Made by a program: the position numbers and the translations under genes | Source of the DNA: Anthopleura xanthogrammica | Lineage: Eukaryota; Cnidaria; Anthozoa; Actiniaria; Actiniidae | Length of the DNA: 64,000 nucleotides | Assembly (NCBI GenBank): GCA_964019055.1 | Contig: OZ025210.1 | Span: 15,828,332-15,892,331 of the forward strand | Direction: 5' to 3' | The notes under the pieces: generated by a model | What the model saw: the letters and a program-made list of their open reading frames with translations, nothing else | Told to the model about the DNA's origin: nothing | Databases searched by the model: none | Shown here: in pieces, positions 11,367 through 22,700 of the stretch | How the letters are laid out: each line of letters starts with the position of its first letter | Position numbering within the stretch: the first letter of the stretch is position 1

Positions 11367-11375
11367 TTTATTAAG

Positions 11376-11508
11376 CATTTAGGGTCGATATCCGTGAAAT
11401 AAAGCCGTGAATAAAAACCATATCAGTGAAGTGATACGATATCACTTCACGGCAAACTGTCCAATAAAATCTCGCGATATATAAAAATATATAATCGACC
11501 CTAAATGT
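11376..11508. repeat. Hairpin within the palindromic element
   Basis: CATTTAGGGTCGATAT at the left is mirrored by ATAATCGACCCTAAATG at the right, with further pairing inward (GTGAAGTGATACGATATCACTTCAC at the centre is itself palindromic). Non-coding. Confidence 0.75.
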
Positions 11509-11520
11509 GTAATAAACAAA

Positions 11521-11662
11521 TTATTACATGTTAAGAGCCTGATATCATTTTTATTCACTCGTTTTCCGTATCATATCGCTCACTCGCTTGCGGACTCGCT
11601 TGTTCGCGATATGACGGGAAACTCGTGAATAAAAACGATATCAGGCTCTTAACATGTGATAA
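11521..11662. repeat. Second hairpin within the palindromic element
   Basis: Left arm TTACATGTTAAGAGCCTGAT pairs with right arm ATCAGGCTCTTAACATGTGA. The inner sequence (TTTTATTCACTCG ... CTCGTGAATAAAAA) also pairs. Non-coding. Confidence 0.75.
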
Positions 11663-12200
11663 TCTCTATGAACCCAACCGAAAATACCGTGATTTGTATG
11701 GGGAAATTATATATTCAAATGGCCATATCTCTCTCAAATTTGGTGTGTAAACGTCTTTTTTGATTGTCTATCGAAATTGGGAACCAAGAATATGATACAG
11801 CGAGAATTAGGTCTTGTGACGTCATCACTTGAGGACTCTATTTGATCATCTTTATGGAAAGTGCGCTATATAAGTTAATAAATTATTATCAATTATTATT
11901 ATCATAAAAGTCATGACATTTCTTAGTAAGTCCATACATTGTCTGTGATACCAAACGTTTCATTCTCACATGCGTGTAGGATTAGCAGTGATAAAAACTG
12001 ATTAAAGATTTTTTAATGATAATAACACATGTATATTTTCTTTCTAGTTGCCCTCAAAACGCTAATCATGATGTGATGTGAATTGAATAAATGTGGTGAA
12101 TGTTTTAATTTTCGAGTAAAAGTCATGGTTTGAAAAGGCTACTTATCTTACTCAAAGTGTTTTACATTTGGGAGCTGGAACATTCGCATTTAGAAATAAT

Positions 12201-14392
12201 TTATTTAAGTTTTGCTAGTAGGATGCTTTTCCTGTCTTTTGACTTAAATGAAACTTTGAGTTGAGAGCAAATACTTTTCATCATGGTAACGTTAAAGGCG
12301 GAAAGTTTATCGTGGTGGTACAAATCACAAATATCGTACACATCATAAGTTATCGGAAGTTTTAAACTGATTTCGTCAGTGATTGCTTCAATGAGGCCCT
12401 CTCGGGTTCTGAACAATCTACGTCTTCTTGTTGTTTGATCGAAAGTCCAACTATGTTTTTCCTGCGGGATGCAGCAAGACGAGAGAAAAAGATCTTGATC
12501 TGGTTTTTGGTTAACCATTCTTCATCACAGGTGAATCGACGTTCGTTGGATGTACCTCTCGCGTTTCACATATCGTTTTCAACTTGGGCTGGATCTGCCT
12601 TACGCCCTGCTTTTTTCACCTAGCATAAATTCTGAGGTAAGGTGTTCTTTTACCTTGGGCGAAAATCGTGCTAAGCCAGAGTGTTTTTTTCGTGCCCAGC
12701 CCATCTCAAAGGTGGAGGAGGTCTCGGTCTCGACGAGCGGTGAAGATGTTGTTGTACTGGTAGTGCTTTTCGAGATATCAACAGACTGAAACTTAGCAGC
12801 CCAGTCCTTCCTGATTCGGTAATAAACGCTTTCACTAGCAACTAATTTGTGCTGGCCCACATCGAGATGTAACTCCATATCTGCAACTGAATTAAAGACT
12901 TGGGTACATCCAGGGACATTGTATTCAAATAGAGGTGTTTCTTCTGTTTTCGTAGTTGGCAAAGATTGCTTATTCTTCACATTCTCTCTCTCTCTTTCCG
13001 AGCGGGTTCAAATAAACTCTCTTTTTATTGAAGCAGAGTAGGTCCCTGGTGTTTGACATATATAGCACTATGCGGGAACGATTTACCTTGACCAATACCA
13101 TAAGCTTTTCATGCTCTAATACGATAATCTTCGAAGTGAAAATTATGAAAGCTGCTGAAATGTTCAAGTTTCTTCATCGATAAGCTTTGTTGTGATTAAT
13201 CAACGATATTCACTGAAGCGATTGTTCTTTAATTTTAACTGGATGTTTCTGTAGCGTCCTTCTTATCACAATCATTTAGTATGTCATGGCCTTCAGAACA
13301 GTATGTGCGAATTGAATTTTTCAAAGGGCAAAGAATCCTATCACACATGTCTTTTCCACTTTGGGGCTCTGAGTAATCATAATTTTCAATAGTAATGCCA
13401 ACTCTTTCTCCAATGTCCTTTACAGCGGCAATCAAGTCGTTGCTATGGTAACATCCTGCCTCGTCGGAACGCAGGTAGGCCTTACAGAGCATGGGGTTTT
13501 TATTCTTCAAGTACTGGAGTAGACTCTCAATTATCGATGCTACCGCATACCAATCATGGATGCATTTGTCAAAAAAGATGAGCGTAGGAAGTAACTTTGA
13601 GTTGTCCTGATTCCTGATCACGTGATACCACACTGCTAATATGCCAGCTGAAGCCTCTTTTTCCACAGCACTCGCTCTGTTTTTCGAGATATCTCAACTG
13701 AAGGAACTTCATAGCCCACTCCATCAAGATTAAAATTGAACTACTCTCTAACGTTTCCATGTCTTGTTTGGCACGTTCTTGATTTACTGATCTCATGATA
13801 TGCGATTTCCATTCATTAATTGATTTCAAAGCTTTGTTGAAATCATAAAGGACATCCTCTTTTTTTTTTCTCACTGTAGAAGCTCGTGCAAACCTTAACA
13901 TCATCATGCACATTGAGGACATGTCACTTTGTGTTCATGTGCGCATTTTTCCTGGATATGTGGATCTGCAGGATCACTTAATGCAAACTTACGGCAATGA
14001 TCACCACATTCGCTCTCATCTTGCTGACAGTGACAACGGTATGATGATTTCAAATATCGTTTCCCATCTTGTAAAGACTTCTTCATATTGTCAGACCAAG
14101 TTTTCTCTTTACCAAGTGGATGAAGGTTGTCGACTATTTGAGATACTTTGGCAAAAACAGATGATCCGTCAGCGGCAGTGTCTTCTACACCGCACAACGA
14201 TTTTTGTTGTGAAGCTTCTCGAACCACTAGAATACGAAACAATGTGGCGCGGCTAAGGGGTTGGAATTCCTCCTCTTCACACAACTGAATATATTGGCTT
14301 ATCATTGTTGAACGTGTAACAGTTCGAATGACGTTAGGCATTGTGACTTTTTCACCGTTATCAAGTTTTAGTTGTCTTGTTCCAAATGCCAC
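12201..14392 (-). pseudogene. Degenerate copy of the transposase-like family found intact-looking at 35904-40355
   Basis: Pieces of one protein lie in order in shifting frames. 13904-14392 starts near the VPNVIR-like box and runs through KRYLKSSYR to CPQCA. 13569-13922 holds MEWAMKFL, where the sister copy has LDWAMKFL. 13235-13666 holds RSDEAGCYHS. About 13070-13150 reads SFHNFHFEDYRIRA then TGA. 12600-12980 has a C2H2-like finger that lost its first Cys (FEYNVPGCTQVF). 12201-12518 is the C-terminal domain. Frameshifts and stops make it non-functional. The intron present at 37934-38289 in the sister copy is absent here. The N-terminal exons were not found, and I saw no terminal inverted repeats. 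Confidence 0.75.
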
Positions 14393-16050
14393 ATCTTAAT
14401 GAAAGTAGGGTCGATTTACGAAGTCAATGAAATGATTGAGCAGTGCTTTTGGTCACCGCGACGTTAGCAAGCTTTAATGTAAAAAGCTCGGAAAACCAAG
14501 TCCTCGAAGATGTTGAATTTCATCAAAATTCAGGAGCGAAAAACTCCGTTGCTGCGCGCGATGAACGACGTATGAAGTATCAGCAATTGCATCTACCCCT
14601 TAACCGTCATGTCAAAAAAAAAATCTTGACGTGACGGAAACGTCAGAAAAATTTCAATGCAATGCAATAGCTATTATTTTGTTTAATGCAAACTCTTCAT
14701 TTGGTAGATTAGTTGCAAATTCACGATATACATTTTATTTCAATACAGGTAGGGTAGGGGAGTCAGTAGGTCCGTAAGAAAATTAAAACAGAATACTATA
14801 ACTTTTACTTATTTCGTAGTTTTCTTGTTGTTTATTCATCGGCATCAGTCATATATGATACCAGACCAGATATATGACCTGGGTCAAATTACAAGGTGGT
14901 GGTTGACGACAAATTCTAAATTAACTCATGGTATCTATTTTTCCTATATCCTGAACATTATCCAACCTATATATTCCTTCCCTCGACTTCATGCCCTCGA
15001 CCCTCGACATGCTACCCTCGACATGCTACCCTCGACACTCGACAAATAGGGAAACTCGATACGAAGTTAGCTTTAATCCTATTATGTTTTCAGTCTGCCT
15101 AAATCCGTACTAGGTTTACGTCACTGCTATGGACAGTGATGACATATTTCCCAGTTCGGCGAGATCTCGTAGGTCAACAACCTATTCAATGACTGAGTTA
15201 TGTTGGCTTCTTGTCCTTCTTCGAATCTGTTTATTTACTGAAAGTAAGATTTGTTGGGTACTGAATGATTTTATATTGATTTTGAAGTTCTGCAATTTGT
15301 GACAATTGATTTTTTTATGCCCACTTTAGTAAATTATTGTCAAAGATCTGACAGATTAGTGCGTTACCGATTAATTCCGAGTGACACACGATCGGTTCTT
15401 AATATTAAACAGACAAACATCACGAGAAGGTCAGCCGTACCAGAGCTGCTTTATTAGACAGTTGAAAACAAAATAAAGCGTTGGTTTTAATCCAAACGTG
15501 GAGGCAAATCTGGCGCTCGTGATTTGTTTGCGATTTAAAGAGTGAATTGTAGCGCGCCGACATTATCCTATTGTGCCATCTTATTAAAGGTTGAAATAAA
15601 TTCACATAATAAATTGCCTCCACTACTTCGTCTATTCTGTCTGACTCGATTTTCTATCATCTGACACCTTTCAACAGCTAATCTAGTTTGCATATTTGTT
15701 CAGTTGTTTGTACACATGATCTGTTTAATAAAGCTTTTATTTTATTAGCACGATCTGTTGTCTTTATAGAATATAAAAAAGGACACAAATTCTGGTGATT
15801 TTGTAAAGATATAACGCATGAACGAGCTGAGGATAGAGTATACAAAATAGCATTGAAATATATACAACGATTCTTACCATAATGTTCTACCAGATGAACC
15901 ATGATAGTTCCATAGTGGCTAAGAGTCGTTAGTAATTTGTTTGCTTGATTTCTACTTTCAACTAGGCTTTCAATTTTACCATTCAAGCATATATAAGAAC
16001 AAGAGAAACAAATACGTATATTCCATGGCTCAGTACCAGTGAGGGCGGGT
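14393..16050. other. Intergenic, no gene recognised
   Basis: No coding segment is supported. A small cluster of CCTCGACATGCTA-type tandem units lies at 14990-15048. The open frames at 15420-15623 and 15678-15986 have no recognisable domain. Confidence 0.45.
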
Positions 16051-16054
16051 ATTC

Positions 16055-16190
16055 TTCGAGTTATGCGCTTCGAGTTACGCGCATCGAATTACGCGCATTG
16101 AGTTACGCGCATTGAGTTACGCGCTTTTCGAGTTACGCGCTCGATCACACCCACATTTGTCTTTGCCCCGCCCTGCGCGTAACTCGAAGA
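16055..16190. repeat. GAGTTACGCGC short tandem array
   Basis: Five to six degenerate units of CGAGTTACGCGCAT occupy 16055-16142. One inverted copy (GCGCGTAACTCG) follows at 16173-16186, and further TCGAGTT/AACTCGAA pieces extend to 16250. CpG-rich compared with its AT-rich surroundings. Confidence 0.7.
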
Positions 16191-16269
16191 CACTAAAAGG
16201 ATGTTTGTGAGTTCGAGTTTTCCGCACATCTCGTAACTCGAACACGGTAAGAAGTTTTAATGAATTCGA

Positions 16270-16681
16270 GTTAAGGTAGCTCTCATTACCTGCAAAGCCT
16301 TGAACGATTTAGCACCATGTTATATTAGAAATCTTATCTCGCCATATTAGCCTGCTCGTTCTCTTCGCTCTTCCACAAAGAATTTACTAAAAACTCGCAG
16401 TTATAATCTTAAGACGTATGGCTATAGAGCCTTCTCAGTTAATGCTCCACTGACAAATTTGGAATTCACTTCCTATTAACATTAGGAATAGTCAGTCTGT
16501 TGATATTTTTAAGAAATAGTTTAAGACGTACTTATTTAGGTTAGCTTATCTTAATTAAGTATAGATCTTACTAGAGAAAGTAGTATAATATATATTTTAG
16601 TATAATAGGTTTTAGTTGTTTGATCATAATTTTGTAATTCAGCGTTTTGAGCACCAGGAAAGGCGCTTTATAAATAATAAA

Positions 16682-16726
<45 letters not shown>

Positions 16727-16730
16727 GTGT
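16270..16730 (+). mobile_element. LINE 3' fragment
   Basis: The plus strand decays from a LINE reverse transcriptase C-terminus (TCKALNDLAPCYI, then a TYGYRAFSVNAP-like stretch) with stops. It ends in AGGCGCTTTATAAATAATAA followed by an ATT repeat (16680-16724), the usual 3' tail of L2/CR1-type elements in this window. Confidence 0.7.
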
Positions 16731-17120
16731 AATATGTGAACACTGCCATTCTGTAAGACTTGAAGGCGAACCAAGCAGGACTAAAAAAATTGCAGCAAAT
16801 TTCTTTTCTTTGGTACAACCATATGTTGATATAAAAAAAGATTATTGGCAGTGAGCAGTTTCGATCCTAAATAAATACAGTTATTTCCTCATTCATGCTA
16901 GTCTTTAAGATCAGTCTAGGTTAACAAGTAACTTAATACTCGTTAAAACGCGTTAGTAACGCAATCAAACCTGACGTCCTACTAGAAAAGTAGGATAAAG
17001 GTTGTTCAGTCCACAGGACTGCAGGATTAGCTTGGAGATTTGGCGAGTCTTGGAATGTTCATCATCGAGCTCTAGAATACTTGCAAAGGCAACCCAGTGA
17101 ACGCTCCAAGAGCGTCTAGT

Positions 17121-17641
17121 TTAGGGTAAACCTTGGGTTGAGTGTTTTGGTTTGTCATACTCTTAGACTTTGTTTTCACTTTATAAATTACAAGACAGTT
17201 TTTAATATGCCTTTTAATGGACTCTTGTAGTTCTAGTCGTATAGCCAACCTCACCAGTAAGTCTTAACTTTTCATTTCAGTAGAGTTATGTTCCTCTCGA
17301 AACCGCGATGGCGTTACGGAGTCGAGTTGAGTTTAGCAGTCAACTACTGTGGCTTGTGCTTTATTTGTGTGCAGATCGCTTTATGAATTGTTGTGAAATT
17401 TATGTGATATCTTGAAAACTCAGTTTAAGATCTTCATAATTGCAAATGACTAGATATTATAGTGGAATTGTTTTTCTTGTCAAATACAACACAAGTCTTA
17501 CTTTATATAGTTAAAAGGTTGATCGCGAAGTTTCCCACTGAAACCGCTACTTTGAACAGCAATGTATTCTACCATAAAGCTTGTCACACACGATTTAAAC
17601 ATCCTAATGGTACAATGGCAACACTCATTTTCTAAAAGTGT
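17121..17641. repeat. Dispersed repeat, copy 1
   Basis: About 520 bp matches 42488-43008 in the same orientation with only scattered substitutions and small indels. Both contain GGGTTGAGTGTTTTGGTTTG and GTTTCCCACTGAAACCGC. No open frame or clear terminal repeat; family unknown. Confidence 0.8.
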
Positions 17642-17651
17642 AGAAAGTAAC

Positions 17652-17750
17652 GTTTATAAAACGAGAGTCGTGTTTTATCGGCGTATAAAGATACGAGCCG
17701 AAGGCGAGTATCTATATAGCCGATAAAACACGGGCTCGAGTTTTATAAAT
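17652..17750. repeat. Foldback hairpin
   Basis: GTTTATAAAACGAGAGTCGTGTTTTATCGGC at the left is mirrored by GCCGATAAAACACGGGCTCGAGTTTTATAAA at the right, closing on GATACGAGCCGAAGGCGAGTATC. Probably a miniature inverted-repeat element. Confidence 0.75.
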
Positions 17751-18003
17751 GGCTTACGAAACTCATACTTATTTTCATATGGTGTAAATAATGCCAGTTG
17801 CTTGAAAATTTCGTTAATTTTGAGCAAAGATGATATTTTTAGTACACAATATTGAACAAGTTGCAGTTTAGTGAATCTCAAGGGACGTGCGAGATTGATG
17901 ATCCATGAAAGCTGACTTAGTAACAAATTCCGTGGGGAGCTACTTTGTACTTGAAAAGTTTGTATTTCAAAGTAAATTTGCATTTTGCCTTGCATTCGAG
18001 AAG

Positions 18004-18294
18004 ATGAGTAGATTCAAGTTGCCTAAAACTAGAAACCAAGAGGCCTCGTGTCTTGATGGAGCAGTACCAGCGAAGACTAGCTATGCTACGAAATGGGCAA
18101 CTAAAATATTTCGAGAATGGCAGAGTTCCCGTAAAAATATCATTGCGGCTAAAGAAGATTCAAGTTTAAAATTCCCGGGTAAAGATTTCATTCAAGATTT
18201 AAGTACAAGTCTAGAGGAGATGAATGCGGAGTCCTTAAACTTTTGGTTCGTAAAATTCATTGAAGAAGTGGGGAAAAAGGATGGAAAAAATTAA
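18004..18294 (+). pseudogene. DUF3504/ZMYM-like N-terminal fragment
   Basis: A 96-residue frame from ATG 18004 reads MSRFKLPKTRNQEAS, then TSYATKWATKIFREWQSSR and LNFWFVKFIEEVGKKDGK before a stop. The pattern of tKwA..iF.eWq..R followed by L..wl.kFv.EV..kDGk is what I associate with the N-terminal segment of DUF3504 (Crypton tyrosine-recombinase-derived, ZMYM/KIAA1958-like) proteins, common in invertebrate genomes. The catalytic part is missing. A second frame at 18260-18553 (EFYQYEVSDVLLP...) overlaps its end and could be an unrelated exon. Whether it is a truncated transposon remnant or a short host gene cannot be decided here. Confidence 0.5.
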
Positions 18295-18769
18295 CCAGAG
18301 GAAAGAGGTATCAGAATTTTACCAATATGAAGTAAGTGATGTATTATTGCCCAAAGCTCATATTCCAGATTTTGCGAGTGAATTTAACAATCTGTGGGAG
18401 TTAGATCGTGATATTAGTGATGATATCTTGGGTGCAATCCAAATTCCAGATATTCCGGGTGATTTCAAAAATGTAATTCCTAGCTCTAATGAGTTGACAA
18501 CTGTGCTTCGCAATCCCGTTTTATTAAAAATTGTACCATTAACTTTAACATAAATAAGTAGTTTCTGCTTGTAAGTAGTTCTGAGTAGTATGTAATAAGT
18601 TCTTGAAAAGGCAATGTATTTCATGATGAATGTCAATTAAAGATACAACGGTTATAGTTGTATTTCTGAACAGTTTCACGTTTTTTTTAATTTTATGTTT
18701 GTTATTTGTTGGTGTAGTTTTCAGGGGATATCGTACGGTGGCCCATAACGGCAATACACATAAATAAAT

Positions 18770-19083
18770 CCCATACAAAAATATATGTCCAAATACAAAA
18801 ATATTTGTTAGATTACAGAAATATTTATTCCAGTACAAAACTATTTGTTCAAATGAAAAACAAATGTAATCCAGTACAAAAATATTTCATCCAGTACCAA
18901 AAATAATGTTCCAGTACAAAAAATAATGTTCCAGTACAAAAATATATTAGTCCCAGTACAAAAATATATTAGTCCCAGTACAAAAATATATTAGTCCCAG
19001 TACAAAAATATATTAGTCCCAGTACAAAATATATTAGTCCCAGTACAAAAATATATTAGTACAGAACAGTACAAAAATATATA
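18770..19083. repeat. 22-bp minisatellite built on CCAGTACAAAAATAT
   Basis: Six nearly identical 22-bp units (CCCAGTACAAAAATATATTAGT) occupy 18940-19068. More diverged units built on the same core (TCCAGTACAAAAATATTT, CAAATACAAAAATATTTG) extend back to 18770. Non-coding. Confidence 0.85.
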
Positions 19084-19311
19084 AAATTTAATGTGGGTAA
19101 CAAATACAGCAAAGTATACTGAGCTGGTTTCCAATTTGGCCCACAAGAGGAATATATATGAGTAGGAATTCCTTAGTATACTATATTGTTTCTATCATTG
19201 CAAGGTTCCTACCTCAATCTATTCGTATTCATATACTTTTCAAAAAGTTATAAAAAATCCAAAATCTAATTGTTATAAAAAGATGTCAAGCTACAATTGG
19301 CACACTGCCTT

Positions 19312-19331
19312 ATATATATATATATATATAT
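19312..19331. repeat. (TA)n microsatellite
   Basis: About ten TA units in an AT-rich intergenic stretch between the minisatellite and the 3' end of receptor gene B. Confidence 0.9.
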
Positions 19332-19777
19332 TACTCTGTATCTAAACCAACTTCACTGAAATGTTTTTCCTTGTAGATTGCTACCAAGGCTATCTGAATG
19401 AAATATCAGCGACGCTATTCCACAATAATACAAATAATCGTCTTTGTTTAGAGAGGGTGATATTCGCAAATGATAAACGTGTGGCCCTCTATGTTTAATG
19501 TCTCTGTATCAGACGGGACCGCCATTTTATGTGGTCATCGAACACGAACCAAGCCACGGCTAAAATATAACCTTTGGGCTACTGGTTACACTATTTGTAT
19601 AATTTCATATTACGGTTCGTTTTTTAAAGCTATTTTTTTTAATGTTGAAGGGGCGCATTGTGATCGGTAATTGGCGATTGACGATCTATTTTTGCCTGAT
19701 TCATGTCTCCGTGATAGTGTGACCATAGTTATTTCCGGCCGTGCAATTGCAATCATCAACCTTTTTGAAACGGTTGT

Positions 19778-22700
19778 TTATACCGTGATTTCAATAGACC
19801 CAAGGAACCAAGATCCCTGACCACTGTCCACTTCATCTTCTTCTTCGTTACTGATTTTGTTGTTAGCGGAGGTTTTTGGACTTGGCTGGGTTACTAAAAG
19901 GGTTGGTGGATGCTTTGAATTGGGCATGTTGTCCGGTATTCCATCAAATAAAGGCTTCATTGGTACATCAGCCGATTTATCCTAAGGTGAGGGAAAAAAG
20001 ATAAACTTATAATCTTTTGACAACGTAACGTACGTCCCAAGCATTACACAGGTAAAAACCAACCTTTTTGTGTTTCTTCTTGACTTTAGCATACACGGGC
20101 TCCATATAAGGTTTTTCTTTCTCAAGGCTTGATGCCTCATCAGGTTGTGGTTCTGGCAAATGGTTAGTGATAACCCGTTTGTAGCCAGTCTCTTCCACTG
20201 TAGCATAGTCAGCATTGCTTGCAGAAGCGTTCGTTCTCATTTTTATTGCATCAACTGGCTCTCCATATGGACTCTCCTCGACCCTTGTTAAAAAAGTAGT
20301 GTGTTTCAAATAAACCGTCATTATCCAAAAAGTCCCACGCTACTAGCAATTAATGACCCCACCCCATGGCCAACCCAATCCCCCTGCAATCCAAACCAAT
20401 TCGATCCAATTAATAGACCTAATCACCTTGTATGTAAATTGCACAATTCAAACCTCGTGATTTTTCCATGATGTTCCCTGGATAATCGCTTCTTTATAAT
20501 ATTTACATATCATCATGAATATGAACGAATACATTTCAGAAAGATAAAGGAATAATTCTCAAGGAAACATCATATAAACTCACATCGTATAAAGAATAGG
20601 TGATTAGGTCTATCCAATCCAGTCCAATCAAATACAATCAATCCAACAAACTAGCCAACCAACCAAGCAATTGAATAACCAAATAATGAATAACAGGACT
20701 CAAGAGGCTTATGTTATGTTTCATAGAAGTTTTAGAAATGCGGCTGGAGTCGCACGCATGCGCATTACGTGTCACTTGCCACGGTTCGCTCACATCACGC
20801 CGACCTTAATACATTTACACTGACTTCCAGTTCGATTCCGAATCCACTTTAAGATATCGCACTCCTGGTCTACAAGGTTATTCAAGGCCTGGCTCCATCT
20901 TATCCGATTGACCTTGTGCATGTCAAGACTCCGGGTCGTTACGCCCTACGCAACAACAATCAGCTCCTTCTCGTGGTCCTTCGAACGTAGTGCAAGACTT
21001 TCGGGGATCGGGCCTTCGCCTCCGCTGCACCAAAGATCTGGAATGCCCTTCCGCTCGCTGTCCGCAAGAGTGAGACTGTGGACTCTTTTAAGTCTGGACC
21101 CAAAACTTTCTTGATAATTAAGCTTTTAAGTACTGTTTATTAGTTTTCTATGTGACCTACATATATATAAATGCAATGAATATTACAAACAGTGTTTATC
21201 TCAGAACCTTTGCATTAACGTTGGAACTCTTCCTAATCTATTTTACATTTTTATGTATTATTTCTATTTTATTATGTGGTGAGTTTCCATATATGTATGT
21301 ATGTATGTATATATGCCGGACCGGAGGGATTCTGCCGCTTTAGATGTATATATGTCCTTTGTTCTCGAGAGCCGGAACTTTTTAGAGACGGAGGACATGT
21401 GTGTATCTGGGGTTGTGGGGTTTTTTGGTTGGGTGTATGTATGGATGTATGTAAATGTATGTATGTATATTATATATATAAATATTTATTTTTATCTATA
21501 TTTTCTCACGATTGTAAAGCGCTTTAGAATATTTTATAATTTAGGCGCTATATAAATTATTAAATTATTATTATTTTTAATAATAAGAACAAGCTGCGCG
21601 CAGTCTTCCATATATCGAGCATCGTGATGTAGTTCAAAAAAGGATGACTTAGTAGATCTTACCTACAATCTAGATCTAGATCTAGATCTTGCTCTTGTGC
21701 ACCTGGAAACGAAAAAAAAGTAAAATTATAGTATGACGAGTATGATATTTACACTGGCAGGTCATGTGACCTTATCTTCTTATAACGAAAAATGAACAGA
21801 AATGAAAAGAGCTTCTCGTTATTAGTAGGATTTTATAATTTAAATAATAATATAATAATATAATAATATAATAATATAATAATATAATATATAATAATAC
21901 ATTTATATAGCACCATTTCCAGCGGTTCAATGGCGCTGTATGCAATACAAAATGGTTCATATTTTCAAAACTTTTCAAATGCACCACGAAAAAGTAAGGT
22001 TTTGATGATTATTTGAAATGTTTCAATGTTTTTGAGTCTTTTAATGTCTACTCTGATCTTGTTCCAAAGTTCAGGACCCATAAAAGAGAAGGGTCGTACA
22101 CCATATGTCTTCAGCTTGTAACGGGGTACGCTGGTGGAGCAGGAACTTCTTGTCGAATCTTAGAGGTATTTTAAGGATTTGTACGGCAAAACTGACTGTA
22201 CAGCTCTTCATTCTGTTTAATTGTCACCCTGCACATTCTTCCTATGATTTTACACTGTTTTATGTAGAAGCATACCTCGTTCACACCAAGTTTCAAAATT
22301 TATGTTAGAACAACCATTACTTAGATTTAACTGAAATAACCTGACGTAAAGACATACATTATTTTCTCATTTACCGGCTCTGATGTCACGTTTTGAGTGC
22401 GTCCGTCGTCGTTTAAAAATAATGAAAACCAGTGTCAAAGCAACAATAACTACTAGAGTGCAAACGATGACCACTATGATTATTTGTAGCCGCCGATTGT
22501 CGCCTGAAATAGCAATATGAAATATCATCAGTATATAACCTTACAATTCATCCATTTATGTAGTTTCCATCCATCCATCCATTCATCAGTTTATAGTTTT
22601 TCAATTCAACACATATGGTGTTCCTTATGTTGATGACGTAGTAAACATACCATTTCGTTTGGTTTCTTCCTTCTCGCAAAATGACACGACTTTGTTACAT

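Larger units (their letters stand above)
5106..11841. mobile_element. Palindromic DNA element split by the BEL insertion
   Basis: About 200 bp left of the BEL element (5106-5305, starting ATAGGGTCCTCAAGT) is an inverted copy of about 190 bp on its right (11655-11841). The match includes the GACGTCA block, the AGACAATCAAAAAAGAC block and the CCCCATACAAATCAC block. The original element is therefore 5106-5312 plus 11367-11841, roughly 680 bp, with terminal inverted repeats and two internal hairpins. BEL inserted within it. No coding capacity; a non-autonomous DNA transposon is the simplest reading. Confidence 0.7.
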
